A stretch of DNA of 64,000 nucleotides from positions 186,001-250,000 of the forward strand of contig NZ_LGEA01000102.1 of NCBI RefSeq assembly GCF_001280065.1. The letters run 5' to 3'. Under the pieces are notes generated by a model. The model saw nothing but the letters and a program-made list of their open reading frames with translations, was not told the DNA's origin and did not search any database. The position numbers and the translations under genes were made by a program. The stretch comes from Streptomyces sp. NRRL B-1140. GTDB lineage: Bacteria; Actinomycetota; Actinomycetes; Streptomycetales; Streptomycetaceae. Of the stretch, positions 1 through 8,968 are shown piece by piece (positions within the stretch are counted from its first letter, which is position 1; every line of letters starts with the position of its first letter).

Positions 1-34
1 TCTCGTGATCAAGAGGTTTTACCCCTCAACCCTT

Positions 35-51
35 TGATCGATCATCGATCA
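35..51. promoter_or_regulatory. Inverted repeat upstream of aceE
   Basis: TGATCGA and TCGATCA are separated by TCA, a perfect 7-bp inverted repeat about 120 bases before the aceE start. It lies where an operator of the pyruvate dehydrogenase E1 gene would be expected, but I cannot name a regulator. Attribution to regulation is inference. Confidence 0.35.
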
Positions 52-171
52 GGGAGTTACAGTCGCCGACGGGCTTGCCACCCAAGCCCTCCGCCCTGTC
101 CTGCCAAAGACAAAGGGCACCCCCGATCCCCGCATGTGAGGGAACCCCCTTCGACTGAGGAAGGCGGCGAC

Positions 172-2874
172 ATGACCGACCCCAACGCCATCCAGCCGAG
201 CGAGCTCGACCAGCTCCCCGACCGGGACCCCGAGGAGACCGCCGAATGGCAGGCCTCCCTGGACGCGGTCACCAAGGCTGCCGGGCCGCACCGTGCCGCA
301 TACCTGATGCGCCGCACGCTGGAGCGCGCCGAGGGCGCCGGCATCGCGCTGCCGAAGCTCCTCGAGACCGACTACGTCAACTCCATCCCGACCTCCGCCG
401 AACCGGCCGTGCCCGGTGACGAGGCGCTGGAGCAGCGGATCACCGCGTGGAACCGCTGGAACGCGGCCGCGATGGTGACCCGCGGCAGCAAGTACGGCGT
501 CGGCGGCCACATCGCCACCTTCGCCTCCGCCGCCTGGCTGTACGAGACGGGCTTCAACCACTTCTTCAAGGGCAAAGAGGCCGACGGCTCCGGCGACCAG
601 CTCTACATCCAGGGCCACGCCTCCCCCGGCATCTACGCCCGCGCGTTCCTCGACGGCCGTCTGAACGAGGAGCAGCTCGACAACTTCCGCCGGGAGGCGG
701 GCGGCAACGGCCTGCCCTCCTACCCGCACCCGCGCCGCCTGCCCTGGCTGTGGGAGTTCCCGACGGTCTCCATGGGCCTCGGCCCGCTGTCGGCGATCTA
801 CCAGGCGCGCTTCAACCGCTATCTGGCCAACCGCGGCATCAAGGACACCGCCGGTTCGCACGTGTGGGCGTTCCTCGGCGACGGCGAGATGGACGAGCCC
901 GAGTCGACGGCGGCCCTGGCGCTCGCGGCCCGTGAGGAGCTGGACAACCTCACGTTCGTCATCAACTGCAACCTGCAGCGCCTGGACGGCCCGGTCCGCG
1001 CCAACTTCAAGATCGTGCAGGAGCTGGAGGCCCAGTTCCGCGGCGCCGGCTGGAACGTCGTCAAGACGCTGTGGGGCACGGCCTGGGACGAGCTGTTCCG
1101 GCTCGACACCACCGGCGCGCTCGTACGCCGCCTGCGCCAGGTACCCGACGCGCAGATCCAGACGTACCAGACCCGCGACGCGGCCTACATCCGCCAGGAC
1201 TTCTTCGGCGGCGACCCGGCGCTCGTGGAGATGGCGAAGCTGCTGAGCGACGACAAGATCCTGGAGTGCTTCCACCTCTCGCGCGGTGGTCACGAGTCCC
1301 GCAAGGTGTTCGCCGCGTACAAGGCGGCCGTCGAGCACAAGGGCGCGCCGACCGTGATCCTGGCCCAGACGGTCAAGGGCCACACCCTGGGTGAGGGCTT
1401 CGCGTCGAAGAACGCCAACCACCAGATGAAGAAGCTCTCGGTGGACGAGTTCAAGAACATGCGCGATCTGCTGGAGCTGCCCATCAAGGACAGCGACTTC
1501 GTCGACGGCGTGGTGCCCTACGGCCACCCGGGCGCCGACTCCCCCGAGGTCCGCTACCTCCAGGAGCGGCGTGCCGCCCTCGGCGGCCCGGCCCCGGCCC
1601 GGCGCGTCCACCCGGTCGCCCCGCTGCCCGCGCCCGCCGAGAAGGCGTTCGCGTCCTTCGACAAGGGCTCCGGCTCGCAGAACGTGGCCACCACCATGGC
1701 GTTCGTCCGCCTGGTCAAGGACCTGGTCCGCGACAAGGAGACCGGCAAGCGCTGGGTGCCGATCGTCCCGGACGAGGCACGCACCTTCGGTATGGAGTCG
1801 CTGTTCCCGTCGCTCGGCATCTACTCGCCGAAGGGCCAGACATACGAGCCGGTCGACCGTGACCAGCTCATGTACTACAAGGAGGCCCAGAACGGCCAGA
1901 TCCTCAACGAGGGGATCACCGAGGCCGGTTCGATGGCCGACTTCATCGCCGCTTCGACGTCGTACGCGACGCACGGCGAGGCGATGATTCCGTTCTACAT
2001 CTTCTACTCGATGTTCGGCTGGCAGCGCACGGCCGACCAGATGTGGCAGCTCGGCGACCAGCTCGGCCGCGGCTTCCTCGTCGGCGCCACGGCCGGCCGC
2101 ACCACCCTGACCGGTGAGGGCCTGCAGCACGCCGACGGCCACTCCCCCGTGATCGCGGCGACCAACCCGGCGGCGCTGACGTACGACCCGGCGTTCGCCT
2201 ACGAGGTCGCGACGATCGTCAAGGACGGTCTGCGCCGGATGTACGGCGAGGCGGCCCCGGGTGAGGACCAGAACGTCTTCTACTACCTCACCGTCTACAA
2301 CGAGCCGATGCCGCAGCCCGCGAAGCCGTCCGCCGACGGCGTCGACGAGGGCATCGTCAAGGGCCTGTACCGCTTCAACACGGCGGAGTCGGCGGGCATC
2401 ACGCCCCCGGCGAACGCCCCGCGGATCCAGCTGCTCGGCTCCGGTACGGCGATCCACTGGGCGCTCAAGGCGCAGCGGCTGCTCGCCGAGGAGTGGGGCG
2501 TGGCGGCCGACGTGTGGTCGGCGACGTCCTGGAGCGAGCTGCGCCGGGACGCCCTGGAGGCGGACGAGGCGCTGCTGCGCGGCGAGGAGCGGGTGCCGTT
2601 CGTGCGGCAGGCGCTCCAGGGCGCCGAGGGCCCGGTGCTGGCGGTCTCCGACTACATGCGCCAGGTCCCGGACCAGATCGCGCAGTGGGTCGAGCAGGAC
2701 TGGTCCTCGCTGGGCGCCGACGGCTTCGGCCTCTCGGACACCCGTGAGGCGGCCCGCCGCCACTTCGGTGTGGACGCGGAGTCGATCGTCGTCGCGGCCC
2801 TGGCGCAGCTCGCCAAGCGCGGCGAGGTGAAGGCGGCGTCCGTGAAGGAAGCGCGCGAGCAGTACGGTCTGTGA
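172..2874 (+). CDS. aceE: Pyruvate dehydrogenase E1 component (homodimeric type)
   Basis: This cytoplasmic thiamine diphosphate enzyme decarboxylates pyruvate and passes the acetyl group to lipoyl-E2 in the pyruvate dehydrogenase complex. The 900-residue product has the full length of the single-chain bacterial E1p family. The ThDP/metal motif begins GDGEMDEPES at residues 236-245 and continues to the NCN near residue 270, and a GHASPG segment is present around residue 150. I chose ATG 172 because AGGAAGG lies just upstream; the frame stays open upstream to position 34, but that extension is arginine/proline-rich and not E1-like. A strong hairpin follows the stop. The lipB-lipA genes 10 kb away supply the lipoyl cofactor that E2 needs. 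Family assignment is certain. Confidence 0.96.
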   Translation: MTDPNAIQPSELDQLPDRDPEETAEWQASLDAVTKAAGPHRAAYLMRRTLERAEGAGIALPKLLETDYVNSIPTSAEPAVPGDEALEQRITAWNRWNAAAMVTRGSKYGVGGHIATFASAAWLYETGFNHFFKGKEADGSGDQLYIQGHASPGIYARAFLDGRLNEEQLDNFRREAGGNGLPSYPHPRRLPWLWEFPTVSMGLGPLSAIYQARFNRYLANRGIKDTAGSHVWAFLGDGEMDEPESTAALALAAREELDNLTFVINCNLQRLDGPVRANFKIVQELEAQFRGAGWNVVKTLWGTAWDELFRLDTTGALVRRLRQVPDAQIQTYQTRDAAYIRQDFFGGDPALVEMAKLLSDDKILECFHLSRGGHESRKVFAAYKAAVEHKGAPTVILAQTVKGHTLGEGFASKNANHQMKKLSVDEFKNMRDLLELPIKDSDFVDGVVPYGHPGADSPEVRYLQERRAALGGPAPARRVHPVAPLPAPAEKAFASFDKGSGSQNVATTMAFVRLVKDLVRDKETGKRWVPIVPDEARTFGMESLFPSLGIYSPKGQTYEPVDRDQLMYYKEAQNGQILNEGITEAGSMADFIAASTSYATHGEAMIPFYIFYSMFGWQRTADQMWQLGDQLGRGFLVGATAGRTTLTGEGLQHADGHSPVIAATNPAALTYDPAFAYEVATIVKDGLRRMYGEAAPGEDQNVFYYLTVYNEPMPQPAKPSADGVDEGIVKGLYRFNTAESAGITPPANAPRIQLLGSGTAIHWALKAQRLLAEEWGVAADVWSATSWSELRRDALEADEALLRGEERVPFVRQALQGAEGPVLAVSDYMRQVPDQIAQWVEQDWSSLGADGFGLSDTREAARRHFGVDAESIVVAALAQLAKRGEVKAASVKEAREQYGL

Positions 2875-2891
2875 TCACCGACCGCTGACCG

Positions 2892-2929
2892 GCAGGCCCC
2901 CGCCCGGGACACCTCGGGCGGGGGCCTGC
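2892..2929. terminator. Rho-independent-type hairpin after aceE
   Basis: A perfect 15-bp GC-rich stem (2892-2906 with 2915-2929) and an 8-base loop begins 17 bases after the aceE stop. It has no T tract, as is usual in Streptomyces. It separates aceE from the next gene, whose start follows within 15 bases. Confidence 0.8.
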
Positions 2930-2943
2930 TGCATGATGTCGCC

Positions 2944-3927
2944 ATGCGTGCTGCCCGGCTGATCAAGATGGTGCTGCTCCTCCAGTCCCGGCCCTCCATG
3001 ACGGCCGCCGAGCTCGCCCGGGAGCTGGAGGTGTCGGAACGGACGGTGACGCGCGACGCGCAGGCGCTGTCGGAGGCGGGCGTGCCGGTGTACGCGGACC
3101 GGGGCCGGGCCGGCGGCTACCGGCTGGTCGGCGGGTACCGGACGCGGCTGACGGGGCTGCACCGCGGTGAGGCCGAGGCGCTGTTCCTGTCCGGGGTGCC
3201 GGGGGCGCTGCGCGAGATGGGCCTGGAGGACGCCGCCTCGGCCGCCCGGCTGAAGGTGTCGGCCGCGCTGCTGCCCTCCCTGCGGGACGCCTCCCGGTCG
3301 GCCGCCCAGCGGTTTCACCTGGACGCACCGAACTGGTTCCGGGAGCCGAAGACGCCCGCGCTGCTGCCGGCCGTCGCCGACGCGGTGTGGGACGACCGGC
3401 GGATCGGCGCGCGCTACCGGCGCGGGGAGGACGAGGTCGTCCGGGAACTGGAGCCGTACGGGCTCGTGCTGAAGGCGGGCGTCTGGTACCTGTGCGCCCG
3501 GGTGGCCGGGCCCGGGTCGTTCCGGGTCTACCGGATCGACCGGTTCACGGCGGTGGACACCGGCGGGGAGCGCTTCGAGCGGGATTCGGACTTCGACCTG
3601 CCGGCGTTCTGGGAGGAGCGGGCGGCGCAGTTCGCGCGGTCCCTCCTGCGGGTGCGGGTCGTGGTGCGGCTGTCCCCCGAAGGGGTGCGCGCACTGCCGT
3701 ACGCCCTCGACTCGGGCTCCCGGGAGGCTCTGGCGGACGCGGACGCCCCGGACGCGGACGGCTGGGTGACGGTGGCCCTGCCGGTGGAGTCCGAGGAGGT
3801 CGCGCATACCCAGCTGGCGGCGCTGGGTCCGGAGGTGGAGGTACTGGCGCCGGAGGGCCTGCGCGAGCGGTTCGCCGGGGACGCGGCGCGGCTGGCCCGG
3901 CTCTACCGGTCCGGGGACGGCGCATAA
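2944..3927 (+). CDS. WYL-domain helix-turn-helix transcriptional regulator
   Basis: The 327-residue protein has an N-terminal DeoR/HTH_11-type winged helix (about residues 5-55, with LEVSERTVTRDAQALSEAG as the recognition region) followed by GRGYR-like linker residues and a WYL ligand-binding domain (about 135-210) and C-terminal WCX extension. This architecture is typical of actinobacterial regulators that sense nucleic-acid or small ligands; some control DNA damage responses. There is no obvious Shine-Dalgarno before ATG 2944. The target is unknown. Its position directly after the aceE terminator and ahead of an unrelated gene gives no strong functional hint. Confidence 0.88.
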   Translation: MRAARLIKMVLLLQSRPSMTAAELARELEVSERTVTRDAQALSEAGVPVYADRGRAGGYRLVGGYRTRLTGLHRGEAEALFLSGVPGALREMGLEDAASAARLKVSAALLPSLRDASRSAAQRFHLDAPNWFREPKTPALLPAVADAVWDDRRIGARYRRGEDEVVRELEPYGLVLKAGVWYLCARVAGPGSFRVYRIDRFTAVDTGGERFERDSDFDLPAFWEERAAQFARSLLRVRVVVRLSPEGVRALPYALDSGSREALADADAPDADGWVTVALPVESEEVAHTQLAALGPEVEVLAPEGLRERFAGDAARLARLYRSGDGA

Positions 3928-3980
3928 CGATCCCGCCCACTCCGGGTGCGCCCCTGTGTCCCAGGCCCGATGCTTGACCC

Positions 3981-4502
3981 GTGATGGACGAGACGGAGTT
4001 CTGGGAGCTGGTGGACGACGCCCGGGAGGCCGCCGAGGGCGACCCGGAGGAGCAGGCGGACCTGCTCGTGGACCGGCTCGCCCAGCTGGATCCGGACTCG
4101 GTCCTGGACTTCGCACGGCACTTCGAGTCCCGCTACAACCGCGCCTACCGCTGGGACCTGTGGGGCGCCGCCTGGGTGCTGCTCGACGGGGCGAGCGACG
4201 ACGCCTTCGACTTCTTCCGGTGCTGGCTGATCGGCCAGGGGCGCGAGGTGTTCGAGGGTGCCGTGCACGACCCGGACGCGCTCGCCGACCTGCTGGACGA
4301 CTTCGACGAGGAGATCGACGGCGACGGCGAGGAACTCGGCTACGCGGCGGACGAGGCCTACGAGCAGCTGACCGGCGTGGTCGCCCCCGACCTGGAGATC
4401 GCGCCGGCACCCCCGGAACCGGAGGGCACGCCGCTCGACTTCGAGAACGAGGGGCTGCTGGCCGAGCGCTATCCGCGGCTGTGGCAGCGCTTCCGGGGCT
4501 GA
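3981..4502 (+). CDS. DUF4240-type hypothetical protein
   Basis: A 173-residue acidic cytoplasmic protein with no signal peptide or membrane segment. The N-terminal MDETEFWELVDDAREAA and the central helical segments match my recollection of the DUF4240 family, whose function is unknown and which is widespread in Streptomyces. Start could be GTG 3981 or the adjacent ATG 3984; there is no ribosome binding site, so the mRNA is probably leaderless. The stop at 4500-4502 abuts the stop of the convergent minus-strand gene, leaving no intergenic terminator. Confidence 0.75.
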   Translation: MMDETEFWELVDDAREAAEGDPEEQADLLVDRLAQLDPDSVLDFARHFESRYNRAYRWDLWGAAWVLLDGASDDAFDFFRCWLIGQGREVFEGAVHDPDALADLLDDFDEEIDGDGEELGYAADEAYEQLTGVVAPDLEIAPAPPEPEGTPLDFENEGLLAERYPRLWQRFRG

Positions 4503-4745
4503 TCAGGCGGCCCGGCGGCGGCTCGTGTCGGAGGGGATGTACGCGTGCGTCCCATCGGCCCGCGCCGCGTGGTGCAGCGGTGCGGCGTTGGCCTGGTCGA
4601 GCGCGGAGGCGGTGACCGCGGCCGGGCCCAGTACGACGGTCACGACCGCGCACAGCACCGCCCAGGGGCCGCGCGCGGCCACCGCCCGCGTACCCGGCTC
4701 CCCGGCGCTCCCCGTGTGCCTGGCCTTCGTACGACCGTTGTTCAT
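4503..4745 (-). CDS. Small exported or membrane protein downstream of the amidase
   Basis: The 80-residue product has a basic N-terminus, one hydrophobic segment (about residues 24-45, WAVLCAVVTVVLGPAAVTA) and a short histidine/arginine-containing tail. This looks like a secreted peptide or a single-span membrane protein. The start is well supported by GGAGGTGGGGACC immediately before ATG 4745. It lies 53 bases after the stop of the peptidoglycan-recognition amidase on the same strand, so the two probably form an operon. I do not recognise a family. It is easily missed because a longer open frame runs through it on the same strand. Confidence 0.6.
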   Translation of the reverse strand: MNNGRTKARHTGSAGEPGTRAVAARGPWAVLCAVVTVVLGPAAVTASALDQANAAPLHHAARADGTHAYIPSDTSRRRAA

Positions 4746-4798
4746 GGTCCCCACCTCCAGTCGGCTGCCTGTGGGGACGACCGTAGGAGACCGGGATC

Positions 4799-5662
4799 TC
4801 AGGACGCTGCGCGTTCGCTGTGGCCTTGCTGTGGGCCGTCCGGCCGGCCCTGGAGACGGGCCGCGAGCTCCCGGATCTCGGGAAGGCGGGCGTGCAGGGC
4901 GGCGCCCGGGCAGCTGGTCATGTAGCCGTCGTTGTGGCCCGCGAGGGCGGGCAGGCGGGCTGTGGTGCCGGCCGCGTACCGGCTCAGGCCGTTGCTGGAG
5001 ACCAGGCGGACGTCCGAGCGCGGGTCCGTGCCGCTCAGGCCGAGTTTCCAGGCCGAGAGCGCGGCGATCGCGCGGATCATGGGCTGGGGGACGGGCATGC
5101 CCTCGGTGAAGGTGCCGAGGGCGGCGATGCCCGCGGTGCGGTGGTTGAAGCCCTGGGTGTGGGCGCCGGTGACGGCCCGCTCCACACCTCCGGCGCGCCC
5201 CTCGTAGATGGTGCCGCAGCGGTCGACGACGAAGTTGTAGCCGATGTCGTCCCAGTCGCGGGTGCCGGTCTGGCCGGTGTAGAGGTCCCGGATGATGCGG
5301 GGCGCGTCGGCGCAGTCGTAGCCGTTGGGCGAGTCGGTGTGGTGGACGAAGACGGCGGCGACCCGGTCGTCGTAGCGGGGGCGTGGCTGTGCGCGGGCGG
5401 CGTCGCCCAGCCAGTGCGCTCTCGGCTCGATGGGCGGGCGCGGGGCGGTGTGGGACCTGGCCGGGGAGCGGGGCGGGGCGGCGCGGGAGCCGGTGTCGGC
5501 GGCGTTCTCCACGCCGTGGGCACACAGGAACAGCGCCACGACGGCGGCGGCGCCCGGCAGACAGCCCAGCAGCACGCGGGCCGTGCGCGGCAGGCCGGCT
5601 ATGCCGGGCGCCCGGTCGGCGGAGCGCCCGCGTGCGCCCCGCCGTCTTCGGAAGACACGCAT
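4799..5662 (-). CDS. Membrane-anchored N-acetylmuramoyl-L-alanine amidase (PGRP/amidase_2)
   Basis: The protein hydrolyses the bond between N-acetylmuramic acid and L-alanine in peptidoglycan and acts outside the membrane. The 287-residue product starts MRVFRRRRGARG, followed by a hydrophobic anchor or signal segment (about 30-48), a proline-rich spacer (60-95) and a PGRP-like amidase domain (about 98-260). The zinc ligands are visible: VHHTDS (His107/108), AGHNDG (His243) and SCPG (Cys251). The frame continues upstream of ATG 5662, but the segment before it lacks similarity to exported proteins. The small exported protein downstream is probably co-transcribed. Its physiological role (cell wall turnover, sporulation or germination) cannot be read from sequence. 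Confidence 0.86.
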   Translation of the reverse strand: MRVFRRRRGARGRSADRAPGIAGLPRTARVLLGCLPGAAAVVALFLCAHGVENAADTGSRAAPPRSPARSHTAPRPPIEPRAHWLGDAARAQPRPRYDDRVAAVFVHHTDSPNGYDCADAPRIIRDLYTGQTGTRDWDDIGYNFVVDRCGTIYEGRAGGVERAVTGAHTQGFNHRTAGIAALGTFTEGMPVPQPMIRAIAALSAWKLGLSGTDPRSDVRLVSSNGLSRYAAGTTARLPALAGHNDGYMTSCPGAALHARLPEIRELAARLQGRPDGPQQGHSERAAS

Positions 5663-5850
5663 GGTCCCACTGTCGGCCTGATCCGGTCCGTCCGCGATGT
5701 GTGATGTGCCACCCGGTGGAACCATCGTCACGGTCCGCGGCGTTTTTCCATGTGCACGCTCGCGACCGATTCCGATCACCCGTGCGCGTGTGACTGATCA
5801 CCGGGCCCTCCCCCCGCGTATTAAGGGGTCCCGAGAGAAAGGCGGCGTGC

Positions 5851-7035
5851 GTGGACCTGCTCGACATCCTGCTGTTGCTGGTCGTCCTGGCCTACGCGGC
5901 GTCCGGCTACCGGCGCGGGCTGGTGGCCGGCTGTGTGTCGCTGGCGGGCTTCGTGGGCGGTGCGGTCGTCGGCGTGTGGGTCCTGCCGTGGGTGATGGAC
6001 CTGGTGGAGGCCGGCACGACCCGGGCGACGCTGACGGCGGTGTTCACGGTGCTCCTCCCGGCGGTGGTGGGACACGAGCTGGCGGGACGCCTCGCGCTGC
6101 GGTTGCGGCGGGAGCTGGACCGCGGGCCGCTGCGGGTGGCGGACGGGGTCGGCGGGGCGGTGGCCAACGCGGTGGCCGTTCTCATCGTGGCGTGGGTGGC
6201 CGCGAGTGTCCTGGGCGCTTCCTCGTCACCGCTGGTCACCTCGGCGATCCGGGACTCGCGGCTGCTCGGCGCCGTGCAGCGGACGATGCCGGACACCACC
6301 CCGGCCTGGTTCTCGGGGGCCACGTCCGCGCTGACACAGGCGGGCTTCCCGCAGGTCTTCAACCCCTTCGAGAACGAGTCGACGGCCGAGGTCGCCAGAC
6401 CGACCGGCGACAGCGTCACCGCGGCCGCCACCGACGCAGCCAAGCGGAGCACGGTGAAGGTCGAGGGCGTCGCGGGCACCCAGGGACGCGAGGGCAGCGG
6501 GTTCGTCTTCGCGCGCGAGCGCGTGATGACCAACGCCCATGTGGTGGCGGGCATCGACGAACCGACCGTCCAGATCGGCGGCGTCGGGCGGACGTACGAG
6601 GCGCGGGTGGTGCTCTTCGACCCGCAGAAGGACGTGGCCGTGCTGTACGTGCCGGGCCTCAGGGCGCCCGTGCTGCGGTTCGACGACGACGCCGAGCGCG
6701 GTGACTCGGCGGTCGTCGCCGGTTATCCGCAGGACGGCGATCTGAACCTCCAGGCCGCGACGGTCGCCAACCGGGTGCGGGCCACGGGCCAGAACATCTA
6801 CAACGACGGGACGGCCACCCGGGAGATCTACTCGATCCGCTCCACGGTCCGGCCGGGCAACTCCGGCGGCCCGCTGCTCACCACGGACGGCCGGGTGTTC
6901 GGTGTGGTCTTCGCCCGCTCCACCTCGGACGCCGAGACGGGCTACGTCCTGACGGCGGACGAGGTCGCCTCCGACGCGCGCAGCGCGGCGGGCGCGACGG
7001 CACCGGTGGACACGGGGGACCTGGCCGCGTCGTAG
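5851..7035 (+). CDS. MarP-like membrane serine protease (CvpA domain plus trypsin-like domain)
   Basis: The 394-residue protein has an N-terminal CvpA/colicin-V-production-type domain of about four membrane helices (residues 1-130), a linker, and an extracytoplasmic chymotrypsin-fold protease (about 195-385). The catalytic triad is intact: His230 in TNAHVVAG, Asp261 in QKDVAVL and Ser338 in GNSGGP. This is the architecture of mycobacterial MarP, a periplasmic protease needed for acid and oxidative stress resistance through cell-wall hydrolase processing. Start is GTG 5851 with AGAAAGG upstream. It is divergent from the amidase gene, so a functional link to peptidoglycan turnover is an attractive inference. 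Confidence 0.9.
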   Translation: MDLLDILLLLVVLAYAASGYRRGLVAGCVSLAGFVGGAVVGVWVLPWVMDLVEAGTTRATLTAVFTVLLPAVVGHELAGRLALRLRRELDRGPLRVADGVGGAVANAVAVLIVAWVAASVLGASSSPLVTSAIRDSRLLGAVQRTMPDTTPAWFSGATSALTQAGFPQVFNPFENESTAEVARPTGDSVTAAATDAAKRSTVKVEGVAGTQGREGSGFVFARERVMTNAHVVAGIDEPTVQIGGVGRTYEARVVLFDPQKDVAVLYVPGLRAPVLRFDDDAERGDSAVVAGYPQDGDLNLQAATVANRVRATGQNIYNDGTATREIYSIRSTVRPGNSGGPLLTTDGRVFGVVFARSTSDAETGYVLTADEVASDARSAAGATAPVDTGDLAAS

Positions 7036-7060
7036 TACCGGCTCACGGCCGGCGCCGGGC

Positions 7061-7567
7061 TCAGAGGAAGCGTCCCATCGCCACGTCGTCGACGTAGGTC
7101 CCGTCGAGCAGGAACTCCTCGGGCAGGATCCCCTCGACCGCGAAGCCCTCGGCCGCGTAGAGCGCCCGGGCCGGGGTGTTGTGCCCGAGGACGCGCAGGG
7201 TGATGCGGCGGGCGCCGCGCCGGCGGGCCTCTTCGACGGCGGCCCGGACCAGTGCCCGCCCGACCCCGCGGCCGCGCGCCTCCCCGGCGACGGCGAGGCC
7301 CTGGATCTGGCGGACGTGCCGGTTCGAGTCGACCGGCGTGGGGAAACCGAGGAGGACGTAGCCCACGAGACGGTCGCCGAGCTCGGCGACCAGGCAGTCG
7401 TCGGGGGCGTGCCGCTCGCTGAAGAAGGGAGCGTACGGCGGCTGCGGCTCGGGCGTCACCGCGTGCAGGGGCGACCAGGCGAGCCGGTCGAGCAGGGCCA
7501 GTTCGTCGCCGTCCTCGGTGCGGGCGGTGCGGATGCGTGGTTCGGGCAGCTCGGGCACAGGCGTCAC
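7061..7567 (-). CDS. GNAT family N-acetyltransferase
   Basis: The 168-residue protein is a single GNAT domain. The acetyl-CoA pyrophosphate-binding motif A is visible as GEARGRGVGRALVRAA near residues 95-110, preceded by beta-4 IQGLAV and followed by the C-terminal NTPARALYAAEGF segment. The predicted start is GTG 7567; no ribosome binding site is visible and a leaderless transcript is likely. The substrate is unknown. It is convergent with the MarP-like gene, with a 25-base gap, and divergent from the epimerase gene. Confidence 0.82.
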   Translation of the reverse strand: MTPVPELPEPRIRTARTEDGDELALLDRLAWSPLHAVTPEPQPPYAPFFSERHAPDDCLVAELGDRLVGYVLLGFPTPVDSNRHVRQIQGLAVAGEARGRGVGRALVRAAVEEARRRGARRITLRVLGHNTPARALYAAEGFAVEGILPEEFLLDGTYVDDVAMGRFL

Positions 7568-7629
7568 CCTACGGCGGGCGGATCGAGGCCTTGCAAGGGT
7601 TTTACGGGGTCACCCGGCAGGATTGGTTT

Positions 7630-8532
7630 ATGGAACATTCAAGATTCGCGGTCGCGGGTGCGTCCGGGCTCATCGGCAGCGCCCTCGTTCGGTCCCTGAC
7701 CGCCGACGGACACGAGGTGCGGCGCCTGGTGCGCGGCACGCCCCGCTCGGCCGGGGAGATCCGCTGGGACCCCGAGGCCGGGCGGGTGGACGCGGCCGGG
7801 CTCGCCGGGTGCCACGCGGTGGTGAACCTGGCCGGGGCCGGGGTCGGCGACCGGCGCTGGACGGATGCCTACAAGCGGCGGATCCGCGACAGCCGGGTGA
7901 ACGGCACGGCGGCTCTCGCCGAGGCGGTCGCGTCGCTGGACGCGCAGGACCGCCCACGGGTCTTCGTGAACGGCAGCGCCATCGGTTACTACGGCGAGAC
8001 CGGACAGCGCGCGGTCGACGAGAGCGCGCCCGCGGGAGAGGGTTTCCTGCCCGCGCTGTGCGTCGAGTGGGAGGGGGCCACCGCACCCGCCCAGGCGGCC
8101 GGTGTGCGCACGGTGTTCACCCGCACCGGCCTGGTCGTCTCCCGGCAGGGCGGCGCCTGGGGGCGGCTGTTCCCGCTGTTCCTGGCGGGGGCCGGCGGGC
8201 GGATGGGCGACGGGCGGCAGTACTGGTCGTTCGTCGCGCTGCACGACGAGGTCGCCGCGATCCGGCACCTGATCGAGACCGACGGTCTGTCGGGGCCGTT
8301 CAACATCACCGCGCCGAACCCCGTGACGAATCGTGAGATCACGGCGGCGATGGGGCGCGTGCTGCACCGCCCGACCCTGTTCCCGGTGCCCGCGGGTGTC
8401 CTGCGGACCGTGCTGGGCGAGATGGCCGGGGACGTCCTGGGCAGTGCCCGGGTGCTGCCCGCCCGGCTGCTGGAATCGGGCTTCCGGTTCGCCTTCCCGG
8501 AGATCGAGGGAGCGATCAGGGCGGCCCTGTGA
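7630..8532 (+). CDS. TIGR01777-type epimerase (SDR/DUF1731 family)
   Basis: The 300-residue protein has an extended short-chain dehydrogenase fold with the nucleotide-binding motif GASGLIG near the N-terminus, a catalytic YYGETG segment around residue 120 and a C-terminal DUF1731 domain. Members of this family (E. coli YfcH, plant SULA-like proteins) are annotated as nucleoside-diphosphate sugar epimerases, but the natural substrate is mostly unknown. ATG 7630 fits the family N-terminus; a weak AGGA lies 12 bases upstream. It stands alone, followed by a 436-base non-coding stretch. Confidence 0.88.
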   Translation: MEHSRFAVAGASGLIGSALVRSLTADGHEVRRLVRGTPRSAGEIRWDPEAGRVDAAGLAGCHAVVNLAGAGVGDRRWTDAYKRRIRDSRVNGTAALAEAVASLDAQDRPRVFVNGSAIGYYGETGQRAVDESAPAGEGFLPALCVEWEGATAPAQAAGVRTVFTRTGLVVSRQGGAWGRLFPLFLAGAGGRMGDGRQYWSFVALHDEVAAIRHLIETDGLSGPFNITAPNPVTNREITAAMGRVLHRPTLFPVPAGVLRTVLGEMAGDVLGSARVLPARLLESGFRFAFPEIEGAIRAAL

Positions 8533-8968
8533 CGCCTCGCCACCGGGTCCGGGACCGGGACCGGGGAGCGGGCCCACCGGCCACGCCCACCGGACCGCCC
8601 GTCCGGGACCCGGCCGGCACACGCCGAGCGCCTGCCCGGAGGCTCAGCCGACGCACACCGGGCCGCCGACCCACCTGCCTCGATCGACGCACACCGGCCA
8701 CCCGTCCTGACCCCGGCAAGCGCGCACCGGCCGTCTGTCCGGGATCCGACCGGCCGTTCCCAGACACCTCCCCGAGCCGCACACCAGCCTCCTGCGACCA
8801 CTTGATGCCCACAAGGCGTCCGAATGCGACCGCCGTGCGACCGTGCCCTGTCGATGCGCGACTCCCGATGACCGATCACGGTCCTACCCTCGACCAGAAC
8901 TCGCGTATCCCTGCGGCCTGTTGAGGGCATGACGTCTCCAGCGCCCGCGCAACCTCGAGGAGGGGCAC
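8533..8968. other. 436-base intergenic stretch with degenerate GCACACCGG repeats
   Basis: I see no convincing gene here. Short open frames on both strands are arginine/proline-rich low-complexity translations. The sequence is mildly repetitive: GCACACCGG occurs at 8653-8661 and 8689-8697, and GCACCGG again at 8724-8730, giving a period near 36 bases. The last 30 bases contain the GAGGAGGGG ribosome binding site of the next gene. Confidence 0.5.

Noticed and set aside
49..2763. A 904-codon open frame on the minus strand opposite aceE
   Set aside because: It is the antisense shadow that third-position GC bias creates; the translation is rich in Arg, Val, Gly and Leu without any domain, and aceE explains the region.
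8529..8924. Possible gene in the gap after the epimerase (either strand)
   Set aside because: Translations are Arg/Pro/Thr repeats that follow the nucleotide repeat rather than a protein family, and starts lack signals.
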